Positions 15,348 to 23,406 of a DNA stretch of 29,197 bases are shown here, piece after piece (position 1 is the stretch's first letter; each line of letters begins with the position of its first letter). A program made the position numbers and the translations under genes. Location: positions 1 through 29,197 of the forward strand of contig JBBRDK010000043.1 of assembly GCA_038203955.1 (NCBI GenBank), given 5' to 3'. Under the pieces are notes generated by a model that was not told where the DNA came from, did no database searches, and saw nothing but the letters and a program-made list of their open reading frames with translations. This stretch comes from JALYUA01 sp038203955. Its GTDB lineage: Bacteria; Acidobacteriota; Thermoanaerobaculia; UBA5066; Gp7-AA6.

Positions 15348-15868
15348 CGGTCATCGAGACGCGGCGCCTCGTCCTTCGCCGGCTGACGGAGGAAGACGCG
15401 CCTTTCGTCCTGGAGCTGTTGAACGATCCCGGATGGCTCCGCTACATCGGTGACAAGGGCGTCACGGATCTCGACGACGCGCGCCGGTACATCCGGACGG
15501 GGCCGGTCGACATGTACGCGCGCCGCGGGTTCGGGCTGTACCTCACCTTCCTGAAAGAAGGCGGTCAGCCGATCGGATTGTGCGGGCTTCTCCGCCGCGA
15601 CGGGCTCGAGGATCCCGACATCGGGTTCGCGTTCCTCCCGTCGTTCCGCGGCCAGGGATACGCGCACGAGGCGGCGGCGGCGACGCTGGCGTACGGGAGG
15701 GGAGCGCTCGGGCTCAACCGGATCGTCGCCATCACGTCTCCGGACAACGACAGATCGGCGCGCCTTCTCGAGAAGCTCGGATTGAAGTTCGAGGGGATGA
15801 CGCGGCTGACTCCCGAGGCGGAGGAAGTCAGGCTGTTTGCCAATCGAGAGTCGAGAGTCGAGAGTTGA
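15344..15868 (+). CDS. GNAT N-acetyltransferase (RimJ/RimL type)
   Basis: 174 aa from GTG 15344, overlapping the ATL stop by 4 nt. It begins with the RimJ/RimL strand pair (IETRRLVLRRLTEEDAPFVL), has PDIGFAFLPSFRGQGYAHEA with the acetyl-CoA pyrophosphate loop RGQGYA, and ends with NRIVAITSPDNDRSARLLEK plus LGLKFEGMTRL. Members acetylate N-terminal amino groups or small amines; the substrate is unknown. The last eight residues (NRESRVES) are encoded by a GAGAGTC heptamer array, so the repeat has rewritten the C-terminus. Confidence 0.87.
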   Translation: MTVIETRRLVLRRLTEEDAPFVLELLNDPGWLRYIGDKGVTDLDDARRYIRTGPVDMYARRGFGLYLTFLKEGGQPIGLCGLLRRDGLEDPDIGFAFLPSFRGQGYAHEAAAATLAYGRGALGLNRIVAITSPDNDRSARLLEKLGLKFEGMTRLTPEAEEVRLFANRESRVES

Positions 15869-15901
15869 GAGTCGAGAGTTGAGAGTCGAGGGTTGAGAGT
15901 T
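15846..15901. repeat. Heptamer tandem-repeat array (GAGAGTC/GAGAGTT), 8 units
   Basis: Exactly eight 7-nt units: GAGAGTC, GAGAGTC, GAGAGTT, GAGAGTC, GAGAGTT, GAGAGTC, GAGGGTT, GAGAGTT. The array covers the last codons and stop of the GNAT gene and ends 7 nt before the GGAGG site of the next gene. Confidence 0.92.
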
Positions 15902-15918
15902 CGACTCTGGAGGTGTCG

Positions 15919-16353
15919 ATGAAGACACGGGTGCTGGTTCTTCTGCTGGGCTGCGTCTCCGCCGTCGCTTTGGCGGCGGAACAGGCACCCGCGGGTCGAG
16001 ACGAGCAGGCGATTCGCGCGGTCGTGCGCGAGTATCTCCACGGGCTTCAGTTCAACGACGTCCCGAGCCTGCAGCGCGCGTTCTGGCCCGGTGCGAGCCT
16101 CTTCTGGGTGAAGAAGACGGGCGAGCTTGGACAGCTCAGCCAGGCCGACTGGTACAAGGGGTTCGCCGGAAGCGCCGGGAAAGAAGAGGCCGGGGACCTC
16201 CGGATCGTGTCCGTCGACGTCGCCGGCGACGCGGCGTCCGTCAAGGTGCAGGAGGACTACGAGAAATCCCGGTACATCGACTACCTGTCGCTGCTGAAGA
16301 TCGGCGGCGGCTGGAAGATCGTGGCCAAGATCTATACCGTTTCGCCCCGATGA
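15919..16353 (+). CDS. Secreted SnoaL-like/lumazine-binding-like (NTF2-fold) protein
   Basis: 144 aa. ATG 15919 is favoured over an in-frame GTG 6 nt upstream because GGAGG lies 5 nt before it. Residues 1-19 are a signal peptide (RVLVLLLGCVSAVALAAEQ). The mature part has the NTF2 pattern of Lumazine_bd_2 proteins: EQAIRAVVREYLHGLQFNDV, LQRAFWPGASLFWVKKTGEL, LSQADWYKGFAGSAG and SRYIDYLSLLKIGGGWKIVA. Function is unknown; the fold often binds small ligands in the periplasm. The stop overlaps the next start (ATGA). Confidence 0.84.
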   Translation: MKTRVLVLLLGCVSAVALAAEQAPAGRDEQAIRAVVREYLHGLQFNDVPSLQRAFWPGASLFWVKKTGELGQLSQADWYKGFAGSAGKEEAGDLRIVSVDVAGDAASVKVQEDYEKSRYIDYLSLLKIGGGWKIVAKIYTVSPR

Positions 16354-16733
16354 CGAGGCCGCGGACGAAGAAGGTTTCCATGGGGAAGAATCCGGTGCCG
16401 GTGGCGGCTCATTTCGAGGGGCGGTCTCCCTCGGTCCGCAGGATCTATGACCGGCTGCTGGACGCGGCGGGCAGGTTCGGTCTCGTGGGAGAGGAGGCCA
16501 AAAAGACGTCGATTCACTTGACGCGCCGCACCGCCTTTGCGGGAGTCGCCACCCGCAACGAGTTTCTCGTGCTCACGCTCAAATCCGATAAAGACATCGC
16601 GAGCGCGCGGATTGGCCGCCGGGAACGAGCGTCCGCGCACCGGTGGCACCTCGAAGTAAAGCTCCAGGATCCGCGCGAGGTCGATGGCGAGCTCGTCGGC
16701 TGGTTGCGGCAGGCTTATGCGCTCGCGGAGTGA
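16350..16733 (+). CDS. DUF5655 domain protein
   Basis: 127 aa, ATG overlapping the previous TGA. The DUF5655 pattern reads VRRIYDRLLDAAGRFGLV, EEAKKTSIHLTRRTAFAGVA, TRNEFLVLTLKSDKDIASAR and a final HRWHLEVKLQDPREVDGELV plus GWLRQAYALAE. The function of this small alpha/beta domain is unknown. A second DUF5655 gene, with an added zinc-ribbon-like N-terminus, is at 27786-28253. Both are coupled to their upstream neighbour by start/stop overlap. Confidence 0.82.
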   Translation: MTRPRTKKVSMGKNPVPVAAHFEGRSPSVRRIYDRLLDAAGRFGLVGEEAKKTSIHLTRRTAFAGVATRNEFLVLTLKSDKDIASARIGRRERASAHRWHLEVKLQDPREVDGELVGWLRQAYALAE

Positions 16734-16864
16734 CGAAGCCCCGCGTTCATCCCGCGTAGCATCTCGTTCGAAGGGAGGCGAGATGACGGGGACGCTGGTT
16801 CTCTTCCGTCCGGCACGGCCGGGCGGCGAGTCGCCGTTCGCAGGACCGGGTGAGTCGAGACGCC

Positions 16865-17335
16865 ATGCCGGACAGAATTCGCCAGCGTCTCGAGACCCGG
16901 AACATCGAACTTCCGTCGCCGAGCGCTCCCGGCGCCAACTACGTCCCGTTCGTGCGGACGGGAAACCTCATCTTCCTGACGGGGCAGCTCTCCCAGTGGA
17001 ACGGCGAGAGAAAATTCATCGGAAAGCTCGGGCGGGAGTTCGGTGTCCCGGAAGGCCAGCAGGCGGCGCGGCTGTGCGCTCTGAATCTTCTCGCGCATCT
17101 CGATTCCGCCGTAGGCGGTGCGCTCGATCGCGTCCGCCGCTGCGTGCGGATCGCCGGGTTCGTCAACTCGACGCCGGACTTCACGTCCCAGTCCCAGGTG
17201 ATCAACGGGGCATCCGATCTTTTCCTCGAGGTCTTCGAGGAGGCGGGGCGCCACGCGCGCATGGCGGTAGGAGTCAGCGCCCTGCCCTACGACGTCGCGG
17301 TCGAGGTCGAGGGCGTGTTCGAAGTTGAGAGTTGA
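16865..17335 (+). CDS. RidA (YjgF/YER057c/UK114) family protein
   Basis: 156 aa from ATG 16865 (a GTG 15 nt upstream is also possible). The RidA fold is clear: YVPFVRTGNLIFLTGQLSQW, GVPEGQQAARLCALNLLAHL, LDRVRRCVRIAGFVNSTPDF, QVINGASDLFLEVFEEAGRH and ARMAVGVSALPYDVAVEVEG. The Arg of the deaminase motif is present in HARMAVGV. Members hydrolyse reactive enamine/imine intermediates. The last residues (FEVES) and stop lie in a heptamer array. The short stretch 16734-16864 shows nothing I can support as a gene. Confidence 0.88.
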   Translation: MPDRIRQRLETRNIELPSPSAPGANYVPFVRTGNLIFLTGQLSQWNGERKFIGKLGREFGVPEGQQAARLCALNLLAHLDSAVGGALDRVRRCVRIAGFVNSTPDFTSQSQVINGASDLFLEVFEEAGRHARMAVGVSALPYDVAVEVEGVFEVES

Positions 17336-17375
17336 GAGCTCAGAGTTGAGAGTTCAGAGTTCAGAGTTCAGAGTT
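17327..17375. repeat. Heptamer tandem-repeat array (GAGAGTT/CAGAGTT), 7 units
   Basis: Seven 7-nt units: GAGAGTT, GAGAGCT, CAGAGTT, GAGAGTT, CAGAGTT, CAGAGTT, CAGAGTT. The stop of the RidA gene (17333-17335) is inside. An array in the opposite orientation follows 18 nt later. Confidence 0.9.
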
Positions 17376-17393
17376 GAAAGGAGTATCCAGGCT

Positions 17394-17428
17394 CGACGCT
17401 CAGCGCTTAACGCTCAACCCTCAACCTT
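17394..17428. repeat. Heptamer array, reverse orientation, at end of the minus-strand gene
   Basis: Five 7-nt units on the + strand (CGACGCT, CAGCGCT, TAACGCT, CAACCCT, CAACCTT). Their reverse complements (AAGGTTG, AGGGTTG and so on) resemble the GAGAGTT/GAGGGTT class. The TAA stop of the minus-strand flavoprotein (17407-17409) is within it. With the preceding array it forms an imperfect inverted pair between two convergent genes. Confidence 0.8.
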
Positions 17429-18651
17429 CTCCCCACTCCCAGCCCCGCCGCCCTCCCCGTCGCCCATGCCCACTGGAAGTTGTGCCCGCCGATCGGGCCG
17501 AAGGCGTCGAGCGCTTCGCCGCAGAGGAACAGGCCCGGGCATCGGCGGCTCTCCATGGTCCGCGGATCGATCTCGGCCAGGCTGACGCCGCCGCCCGTGA
17601 CTTCCGCCTTCGCGTAGCCTTCGTGCCCGTCCCAGGGGAGCGGCCCGCGCGTCAGTTCCTCCACGAGGCGGACTCGTTCTTCGCGCCGGAGGCGTGACAG
17701 AGGCCGACCCGGATCGACACCGGCCGCCCGGGAGAGTGCGGACGCGAGTCTCTCCGGCATGGCGCCGCGCAGCGCGCCCACGACGGTCTTCGAGCCGTCG
17801 GGCCGGAGGGCCGCGGTCCACTCGCTCTCCTCGCGACCGCTCCAGCGCACCGACAGCCGAGCGGGTGATGGATCCCCGAGCGACCGCACCGCGACGTGCG
17901 AGACGTCGAGTAGCGCGGGGCCGCTGTAGCCCTGGTGCGTGAAGAGAAATCCCCCGGCCGCGGTCGCGCTTCGCGCGCCATCGCGCGCGGTGAGGGTGAC
18001 CGCCAGAGATATGCCGGCCAGCTCCGAAAAGACGGACGCCGGCGCGGTCAGCGGCGTCAGCGCGGGGTAGGTCGCGTGAACGACGTGGCCCAGCCCGCGG
18101 AGGATGTCGATCCCGGATCCGTCGCTGCCCGACTTCGGAATGGACAACCCGCCGGTGGCGGCCACGACGGCATCGGCCTCGATCGGCGGCGCGCCGGAGC
18201 GCTCGACTCTCCAGCGACCTCTCCGCGGCGTGAGACCCGTGACCAGAGTGTTCGTCAGGAGCCGGACGCCGCGGCGGCGCGCGAGGGCGAAGAGGCGGTC
18301 TCTCACGTCGCGCGCGCGCTACGACGCCGGGAAGAGCTTGCCGGTCTCCGTCTCCTCGGAGAGAGGAAGACCCGCGTCCCGCTCGAAGAACGAGATCTGC
18401 TCCGCCAGAGGCCAGGATCGGAGCATCTTGCGGAGCGTGTTCACCGAGGAATCGCTCACGAAACGGGCTTCCTCCGTCCGGGACGGCAGGATGTTGCAGC
18501 GCCCCCCGCCGCTGATGAGGATCTTGCGGCCGCCGTCGCGCGTTCGCTCCAGGAGGAGCGTCTCGACCCCCTCGCCCGCGGAAAAAATCGCGGCCATGGT
18601 GCCGGCGGCTCCCGCGCCCACGACGACCACGCGACGACGCCCGGAATCCAC
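17407..18651 (-). pseudogene. HI0933/BaiN-like FAD-dependent oxidoreductase interrupted by amber stop
   Basis: The minus strand from 18651 encodes 414 codons in a single frame, broken once by TAG at 18321-18319 (codon 111). Before it: the dinucleotide-binding VVVVGAGAAGTMAAIFSAG, the family signature GRKILISGGGRCNILP and TGKLFPAS. After it: RARDVRDRLFALARRRGVRL, AVVAATGGLSIPKSGSDGSG, SGPALLDVSHVAV and the closing GEALDAFGPIGGHNFQWAWA. The family is an NAD(P)/FAD oxidoreductase group of full length near 400. In relatives FPAS is followed by Asp, Asn or Lys, so a single substitution made the stop. It is the only minus-strand gene, convergent with RidA and divergent from the permease. Confidence 0.8.
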
Positions 18652-18760
18652 CTCCCAAAGATAGGTCGGCGGCCCCGGAGACGGAATCGCGACCGCCTCC
18701 CCGACCGGCCGGCGCAGAAACTTCGGGCCGGCTCGCGCGTCAGAGCCTCAGAGGTGCTTC

Positions 18761-21160
18761 ATGAACGGATTTGGCCGCGACCTGCGCTCAGGGCTCAGAA
18801 CGCTTCGCAAGAACCCGGGATTCGCCCTGGTTGTCATCGCGGTCCTCGGGCTGGGCATCGGCGCGAATACGGCCATCTTCAGCCTCATCGACGCGGTCCT
18901 TCTCCGACCGCTGCCCTATCCGGCGCCGGAACGCCTCCTCCTCCTTCCGGCGCAACACCGGCCCAACGACATGGGCGCGGAAGTCTCACTCGCGAACTTC
19001 CTCGACTGGCGCCGGCAGAGCCGCTCGTTCGAGGACCTGGGGGCCTGGGCGCCCGCTTCGTTCGACCTGGCCGCGGGCCGGGCGGAGCGGGTCTCCGGGG
19101 CGCGCATCACGCCCGCGGGTCTTCGCGCGCTCGGAATGAAGCCGCTGCTCGGGCGGCTTTTCCTGCCGGACGAAGAGGGGCCCGAGTCTCGCGTCGCGCT
19201 CCTGAGCTACGGCTTCTGGCGCAGCCGGTTCGGAGGGGACCCTCGCGTGGTCGGGACGGTGGTTCGACTCTCCGGCTTCGAGTTTCCCGTCGTCGGCGTC
19301 ATGCCTCCCGGGTTTCAATTCCCGTCCGGGGACGTTCAGATCTGGACTCCGCTCCGCATGACCGAGCGGCGCGTTCAGGATCGGCAGAGCCGGTATCTGT
19401 ACGCGCTGGGACGGTTGAAGGCCGGCGTCTCTCTCCGCACGGCGCAGGCGGAAATGGACTCGGTCACGGCGGCGCTCGCGATCGAGCACCCCGATCAGAA
19501 CCGAGACTGGGGCGTGCGGCTCGTTCCGCTTCGGGAGTCTCTGGTCGGCGCGACGCGCCCCGTCCTGATGATCCTGCTCGCGACGGTGGCTCTCGTCCTC
19601 GTGATCGCGTGCGCGAACATCGCCAACCTCCAGCTCGCGAGAGCGGCGTCGCGACCCCGCGAGATGGCGATTCGCTCGGCAATGGGCGCCTCCGCGGCGG
19701 ACGTTCTCCGCCAGTTGCTCGTCGAGGGCTCGATATTCGCTTTCGCGGGCGGGCTCCTCGGTGTCGTCCTCGCGAGGGCAAGCCTCGGGCTCCTGGGGGC
19801 GTGGAGCGCGCCGGGCGCCGAGCACGTGCGCATCGACGGCCGGGTCCTGCTCTTCACGCTCGCCGTCTCGGCGGTGACCGGAATCGTCTTCGGCCTCGTG
19901 CCCGCGCGCGCCGCGCTGCGCCACGACCTCCTCGAGGATCTCCGCGAGCAGGGACGCGGAGCGACCGGCGGCGCGCGGCAGAATCGGTTCCGGCGTCTTC
20001 TCACAGCCGGTCAGATCGCCACGGCGCTCGTGCTTCTGATCGGAGCCGGGCTCCTGCTGTCGAGCCTGGCGAGGCTCCAGAGGGTCGAGCCCGGTTTCAA
20101 CCCGCGAGACCTCTCGACGCTCGAGGTCGTTCTCTCTTCGCCGCGCTACGCGGAGCCGGAGCGGAGGTCGACCTTCGTTCGCGAGCTCGTCGACCGCGTC
20201 TCGCGGCTGCCGGGAGTGCGCTCGGCCGCGGCGGTCGCCCACCTCCCGTTCAGCGGCAGCAACAGCACGACGGGGTACACGATCGAGGGCCATCCGCTTT
20301 CGCGTCCCGGAAGCGAGCCGGAGGCGGGGTTGCGCGAGGTGACTCCCGGGTTTTTCCGCGCGCTCGATATCCCGGTCCTCGAGGGCCGCGACTTCTCCTC
20401 GCGAGACAACGCCCGGTCTCCGGCCGTGGTGGTGGTCAATCGGACCTTCGCACGCCGGTACTGGCCCCGGTCGAGCGCGGTCGGGAAGCAGGTGTCGCTT
20501 TCCGACGGCGCCCGCTCCGCCCGCGAGATCGTCGGCGTGGTCGCCGACATCCGCCACACGGCGCTCGACATTCCGGCCGTGCCGGAGATCTACGTCAGCT
20601 TCGAGCAGAACGCCGGCGACGACGTCGTGCTCGTCGTCCGATCCAAAGACGGCGGTGCGGCGCTCGATGAACGCCTGCGCTCGGCCGTGGCGAGCCTCGA
20701 TCCGGACCAGCCGGTCTTCCACGTGCGACGGATGAAAACCGTCCTCGCGGCCTCGACGGCGAGGTCGCAGCGGACGACGGCGCTCGTCGGAGTCTTCGCG
20801 GCGGTGGCTCTGATCCTCGCCGTTCTCGGCGTCTACAGCGTGATCTCCTATTCCGTCGCGCAGCGCGGGCGGGAGTTCGCCATCCGCCTGGCCGTCGGCG
20901 GCCGCCGGCTGGACGTGCTGCGGCTCGTTCTCGGGGAAGGCATGGAGGTCGCGCTCGCCGGGATCGGCGCGGGCCTGGCGGTCGCGTGGGCCTCGACGCG
21001 GTTCCTGGCGAGCCAGCTGTTCGAGGTTCGGACCGACGACCCGGCGACGTTCGCCGCGACGGCCGCCGTTCTCGGCGCGGTCGCGCTCGCCGCCTGTCTG
21101 ATTCCGGCGTGGCGCGCCGCGAGAGTGAGCCCCGTCGTCGCGCTTCGGGGGACGCCGTAA
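18761..21160 (+). CDS. ADOP-type orphan ABC transporter permease (MacB/FtsX family)
   Basis: 799 aa. It begins with the acidobacterial permease signature: FGRDLRSGLRTLRKNPGFAL, then VVIAVLGLGIGANTAIFSLI and DAVLLRPLPYP. A MacB-type periplasmic domain follows (about 45-260), a first FtsX unit (about 265-385; LLATVALVLVIACANIANLQ and RPREMAIRSAMGASAADVLR), a second periplasmic domain, and a second FtsX unit (about 680-799; GREFAIRLAVGGRRLDVLRL). These duplicated permeases occur without a dedicated ATPase, as here, and are expanded in Acidobacteriota. Cargo is unknown. An AGAGGTG site lies before the ATG. The last four codons and stop belong to an 83-nt imperfect tandem duplication. Confidence 0.92.
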   Translation: MNGFGRDLRSGLRTLRKNPGFALVVIAVLGLGIGANTAIFSLIDAVLLRPLPYPAPERLLLLPAQHRPNDMGAEVSLANFLDWRRQSRSFEDLGAWAPASFDLAAGRAERVSGARITPAGLRALGMKPLLGRLFLPDEEGPESRVALLSYGFWRSRFGGDPRVVGTVVRLSGFEFPVVGVMPPGFQFPSGDVQIWTPLRMTERRVQDRQSRYLYALGRLKAGVSLRTAQAEMDSVTAALAIEHPDQNRDWGVRLVPLRESLVGATRPVLMILLATVALVLVIACANIANLQLARAASRPREMAIRSAMGASAADVLRQLLVEGSIFAFAGGLLGVVLARASLGLLGAWSAPGAEHVRIDGRVLLFTLAVSAVTGIVFGLVPARAALRHDLLEDLREQGRGATGGARQNRFRRLLTAGQIATALVLLIGAGLLLSSLARLQRVEPGFNPRDLSTLEVVLSSPRYAEPERRSTFVRELVDRVSRLPGVRSAAAVAHLPFSGSNSTTGYTIEGHPLSRPGSEPEAGLREVTPGFFRALDIPVLEGRDFSSRDNARSPAVVVVNRTFARRYWPRSSAVGKQVSLSDGARSAREIVGVVADIRHTALDIPAVPEIYVSFEQNAGDDVVLVVRSKDGGAALDERLRSAVASLDPDQPVFHVRRMKTVLAASTARSQRTTALVGVFAAVALILAVLGVYSVISYSVAQRGREFAIRLAVGGRRLDVLRLVLGEGMEVALAGIGAGLAVAWASTRFLASQLFEVRTDDPATFAATAAVLGAVALAACLIPAWRAARVSPVVALRGTP

Positions 21161-21316
21161 GCGACGCGTGTTCTCGGCGTCCTCTTTCGGATGAGTGACG
21201 CCCCTCGCCCCGCCCTCTCCACCGGCGCGCGCGGACGCCGTAAGCGCCCCTGTTCTCAGGGTCCATTTCCGGACGGGTGGCTCTTCTCACCCCGGCCCTC
21301 TCCCCCGGCGCGCGGG
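21150..21316. repeat. 83-nt imperfect tandem duplication spanning the permease stop codon
   Basis: GGACGCCGTAAGCG occurs at 21150 and again at 21233. What follows in both copies keeps the same order: TGTTCTC, a GTCC block, a CGGA block, then CTC-CCCG, CCCTCTCC and CCGGCGCGCG. The copies differ by scattered substitutions and small indels. The first copy contains the end of the permease reading frame. The rest of the intergenic region up to 21489 holds a strong hairpin (21296-21323) and no gene; a Shine-Dalgarno-like CCTCCTC/AGAACG stretch leads into ATG 21490. Confidence 0.75.
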
Positions 21317-21323
21317 GAGAGGG
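21296..21323. terminator. 10-bp perfect GC hairpin, REP-like palindrome or terminator
   Basis: CCCTCTCCCC (21296-21305), an 8-nt loop CGGCGCGC, and GGGGAGAGGG (21314-21323) pair perfectly. It follows the permease gene and is not followed by a T-run; GAGAGGAGGAGAGG comes after. Palindromes of this CCCTCTCCCC type are common as dispersed REP-like elements in Gram-negative genomes. A role in ending permease transcription or stabilising its 3' end is inferred. Confidence 0.6.
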
Positions 21324-21489
21324 AGAGGAGGAGAGGAGTCCGCGTGACATTCTGGCGCTGGATGACACCGGCTCGTGGATTTTTGTCGCGACCCCAGGAT
21401 GGCGCCGTCCGGCGCGGCCTTCCGTCGGCGGATTTCCCCGCGGCGCGCCGAACTTTCGCGGGGATCGCCCGTAAACCCTCCTCAGAACG

Positions 21490-23343
21490 ATGTGGGCTAG
21501 ACGCGCGAGTCTCGGGGCCGTCACGGCGGCGCTTCTGGCGCTGTCGGGCGGCGCGCTTCGGGCGAGCGGCCCGTCCGTTGCCCGCGACCCCGTCGCGGCC
21601 GAGATCGAGCGGTGCTCGGCGATCCTGAAGAAGAGCCCGGCCGCGGACGAGATTTCGGCGGACGTCAAGAAAAACGGCGAGCCCGCCCTCGACCGGGCGA
21701 GACAGGCGCTTCGGGACGGACGGCGGCTTCTCGCGCTGCAGCGTCTGGGCAGCGCGCGCATGGGCATCGAGGCGGCGGAGTATCTGCAGGCGCGTCCCGC
21801 TTCGCAGCGAAAGGACGTCGCTCTCTTCGAAGCAGAGTGGGCGCGCGTCGGAAAGGCGCTCCGGCCGGTGCTCGAGGGCTCGGCGGCGACCCGGTTCGAA
21901 AGCGTCCGGCCCGCCGCGGTCCGGGCGCTCGCGGAGTCGACGATCGGGCAGGTGCGCGGATACTACGAGGCGAGCCTCGATTACGGGCGGAGCACGATGC
22001 CCGACAGCGGCCTCTTCTACCTCGGCACCGCGCAGGCCCAGCGGGATTTCGCGGCCTTCTGCCGCAACCTTCCGGGCGGCGCTCCGCTCCCGCCGCCTCC
22101 GGTGCGCGGCCTCGCTCCCGAGCTCGACGCGCTCGAAACGCGGCTGCTCGCGGCCTATCGCCCGCCTGCCTCGATCGACCGCCACGCCGACTTCATCGTG
22201 ACGAGCGCTTCGCTGAACGAGGCGAAGGAGCTCGACGCCGCCGGCCGCCGATACGGCGCGCTGCTGCGCTACCTTCAGGCGGCCCAGCGATTCGCGACGC
22301 TGACCCCGCCGCCCGCCGACCCGGGCGATCTGAAATCGCGGTTGGCGCAGATCGAAGCCCGCCTGGCGGCGAGCTCCTCCGACCAGAGTCTCGGCCGCCT
22401 CTTCGTCGAAGCCGCCCAGGCGGACCTGGCTACGGAAGGCTCCAACGGCGCCACCGCCTCGGCGATCGTCCAGGAGGTTCTTCCGCTCTATACCGCGGCT
22501 GTCGCGGCTCTCGAGCCCGCGCGCGAGGCGGCGCCCAAGCCGGACTCGGCCGTCACCGTCACGCTGGTGCGCTGGCCCTACACCTGAAACATCTCCGACC
22601 CGGCAGGTCTGCTGGCACGTAGCGTCGTCTCGGGGTTCCAAGGGAAAGCGCGCTTCGTCTCCGAAAACTACGGCGACTCGGCCCTCGCGAAACGGTTCGG
22701 AGTCACGCGTTATCCCGCGATCTTCGTCGACGACGTTCTCGCTGCCACGCCCAAGGACTTCGGGTTCTACGGGAAGGGGGAGGGCGAAGGGGGCGGCCGG
22801 TACACGCCGTTGAAGAGCCCGGAGACCCACGAGCGTTTCCGGGCCGATCTCACCCGGATGATCGAGCTCGTTCTCGCGGGGAAAAAAGAGGCGGCGCGCG
22901 CCCAGGCCCCGTCACCCGCCGCCGCGGAGATCCCCGCCCTCCCGGCGCTCTCGCTAACCGATCTCGACGGGAAGAAGCTTTCCCGGGAGGATCTGGCCGG
23001 ACGTGTCGTGCTCGTCGAGTTCTGGGCGACCTGGTGCCCGCCGTGCCGCGGCACCCTGGGCTGGCTCGGTGAGCTCAAGAAGCGCCATGGGGACCGGGTC
23101 GCCGTCGTGGCCGTCGCGATCGAGTCCGACGAGGCAAAGGTGCGCCAGCTCGCGGGCGAGCTGCGCCTGCCGTTCGTCTGGACCATGGGATCACCGGATC
23201 TCGCCCGCAGCTTCGGCGACGTGAGCGGTCTCCCGACTCTCTTCGTCTTCGACGCGACGGGGCGGACGGGAGGGGTTTTCTTCGGAGCGCCCCCGGACCT
23301 CCACGCGCGCGCCGAAGCGTCCGTCGCGGCCCTTCTGAAGTAG
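21490..23343 (+). CDS. Secreted two-thioredoxin-domain selenoprotein (UGA read as Sec)
   Basis: 617 aa if UGA 22585-22587 is decoded as selenocysteine 366. Layout: signal peptide (about 1-27, LGAVTAALLALSGGALRASG); an all-helical region (about 30-350); thioredoxin fold 1 (about 354-430) with VTVTLVRWPYT-U-NIS, then ENYGDSALAKRFGVTRYPAI carrying the cis-Pro; and a TlpA/ResA-like fold 2 (about 480-617) with VLVEFWATWCPPCRG (C516, C519) and GLPTLFVFDATG. Sec lies where a thioredoxin has its redox Cys, giving a UxxS motif. The frame is the same before and after the UGA and is open throughout. A fdhF-like SECIS follows. The role is probably periplasmic thiol-disulfide or peroxide chemistry; partners are unknown. 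No selA/B/C/D is in the window. Confidence 0.85.
22585..22615 (+). promoter_or_regulatory. Bacterial SECIS element following UGA
   Basis: UGA at 22585-22587, then an 18-nt spacer, then loop GGUC (22606-22609) closed by CCGGCA (22600-22605) and UGCUGG (22610-22615): six pairs including one G-U. The apical ten bases GCAGGUCUGC and the 18-nt distance equal those I recall for the E. coli fdhF SECIS, where the loop GGUC and its G/U contact SelB. It is translated as AAC ATC TCC GAC CCG GCA GGT CTG, so both coding and structure are kept. Confidence 0.85.
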
Positions 23344-23406
23344 CTCCGCTTCCAGGCCGCGGCCGGGCGTCTTGGAAAGCCGTGCCCCGGTGCGAAACAA
23401 TGCCGC

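Noticed and set aside
16783..17328. ATG with a good GGGAGG site in front of RidA
   Set aside because: The frame soon becomes an Arg-rich shadow of RidA; a short leader cannot be excluded but is unsupported.
17935..20670. 911-codon open frame overlapping the flavoprotein and permease
   Set aside because: Arg/Pro/Gly-rich shadow translation with no domain features; the permease and flavoprotein frames explain the same DNA.
1576..22587. Genome-wide reassignment of UGA to Trp or Gly
   Set aside because: Many genes here end at TGA in start/stop overlaps (for example 13372, 16351, 25056, 26118), so UGA is a normal stop.
21256..22830. 524-codon minus-strand open frame opposite the selenoprotein gene
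   Set aside because: Composition typical of antisense of high-GC coding DNA; the plus frame has signal peptide, thioredoxin motifs and SECIS.
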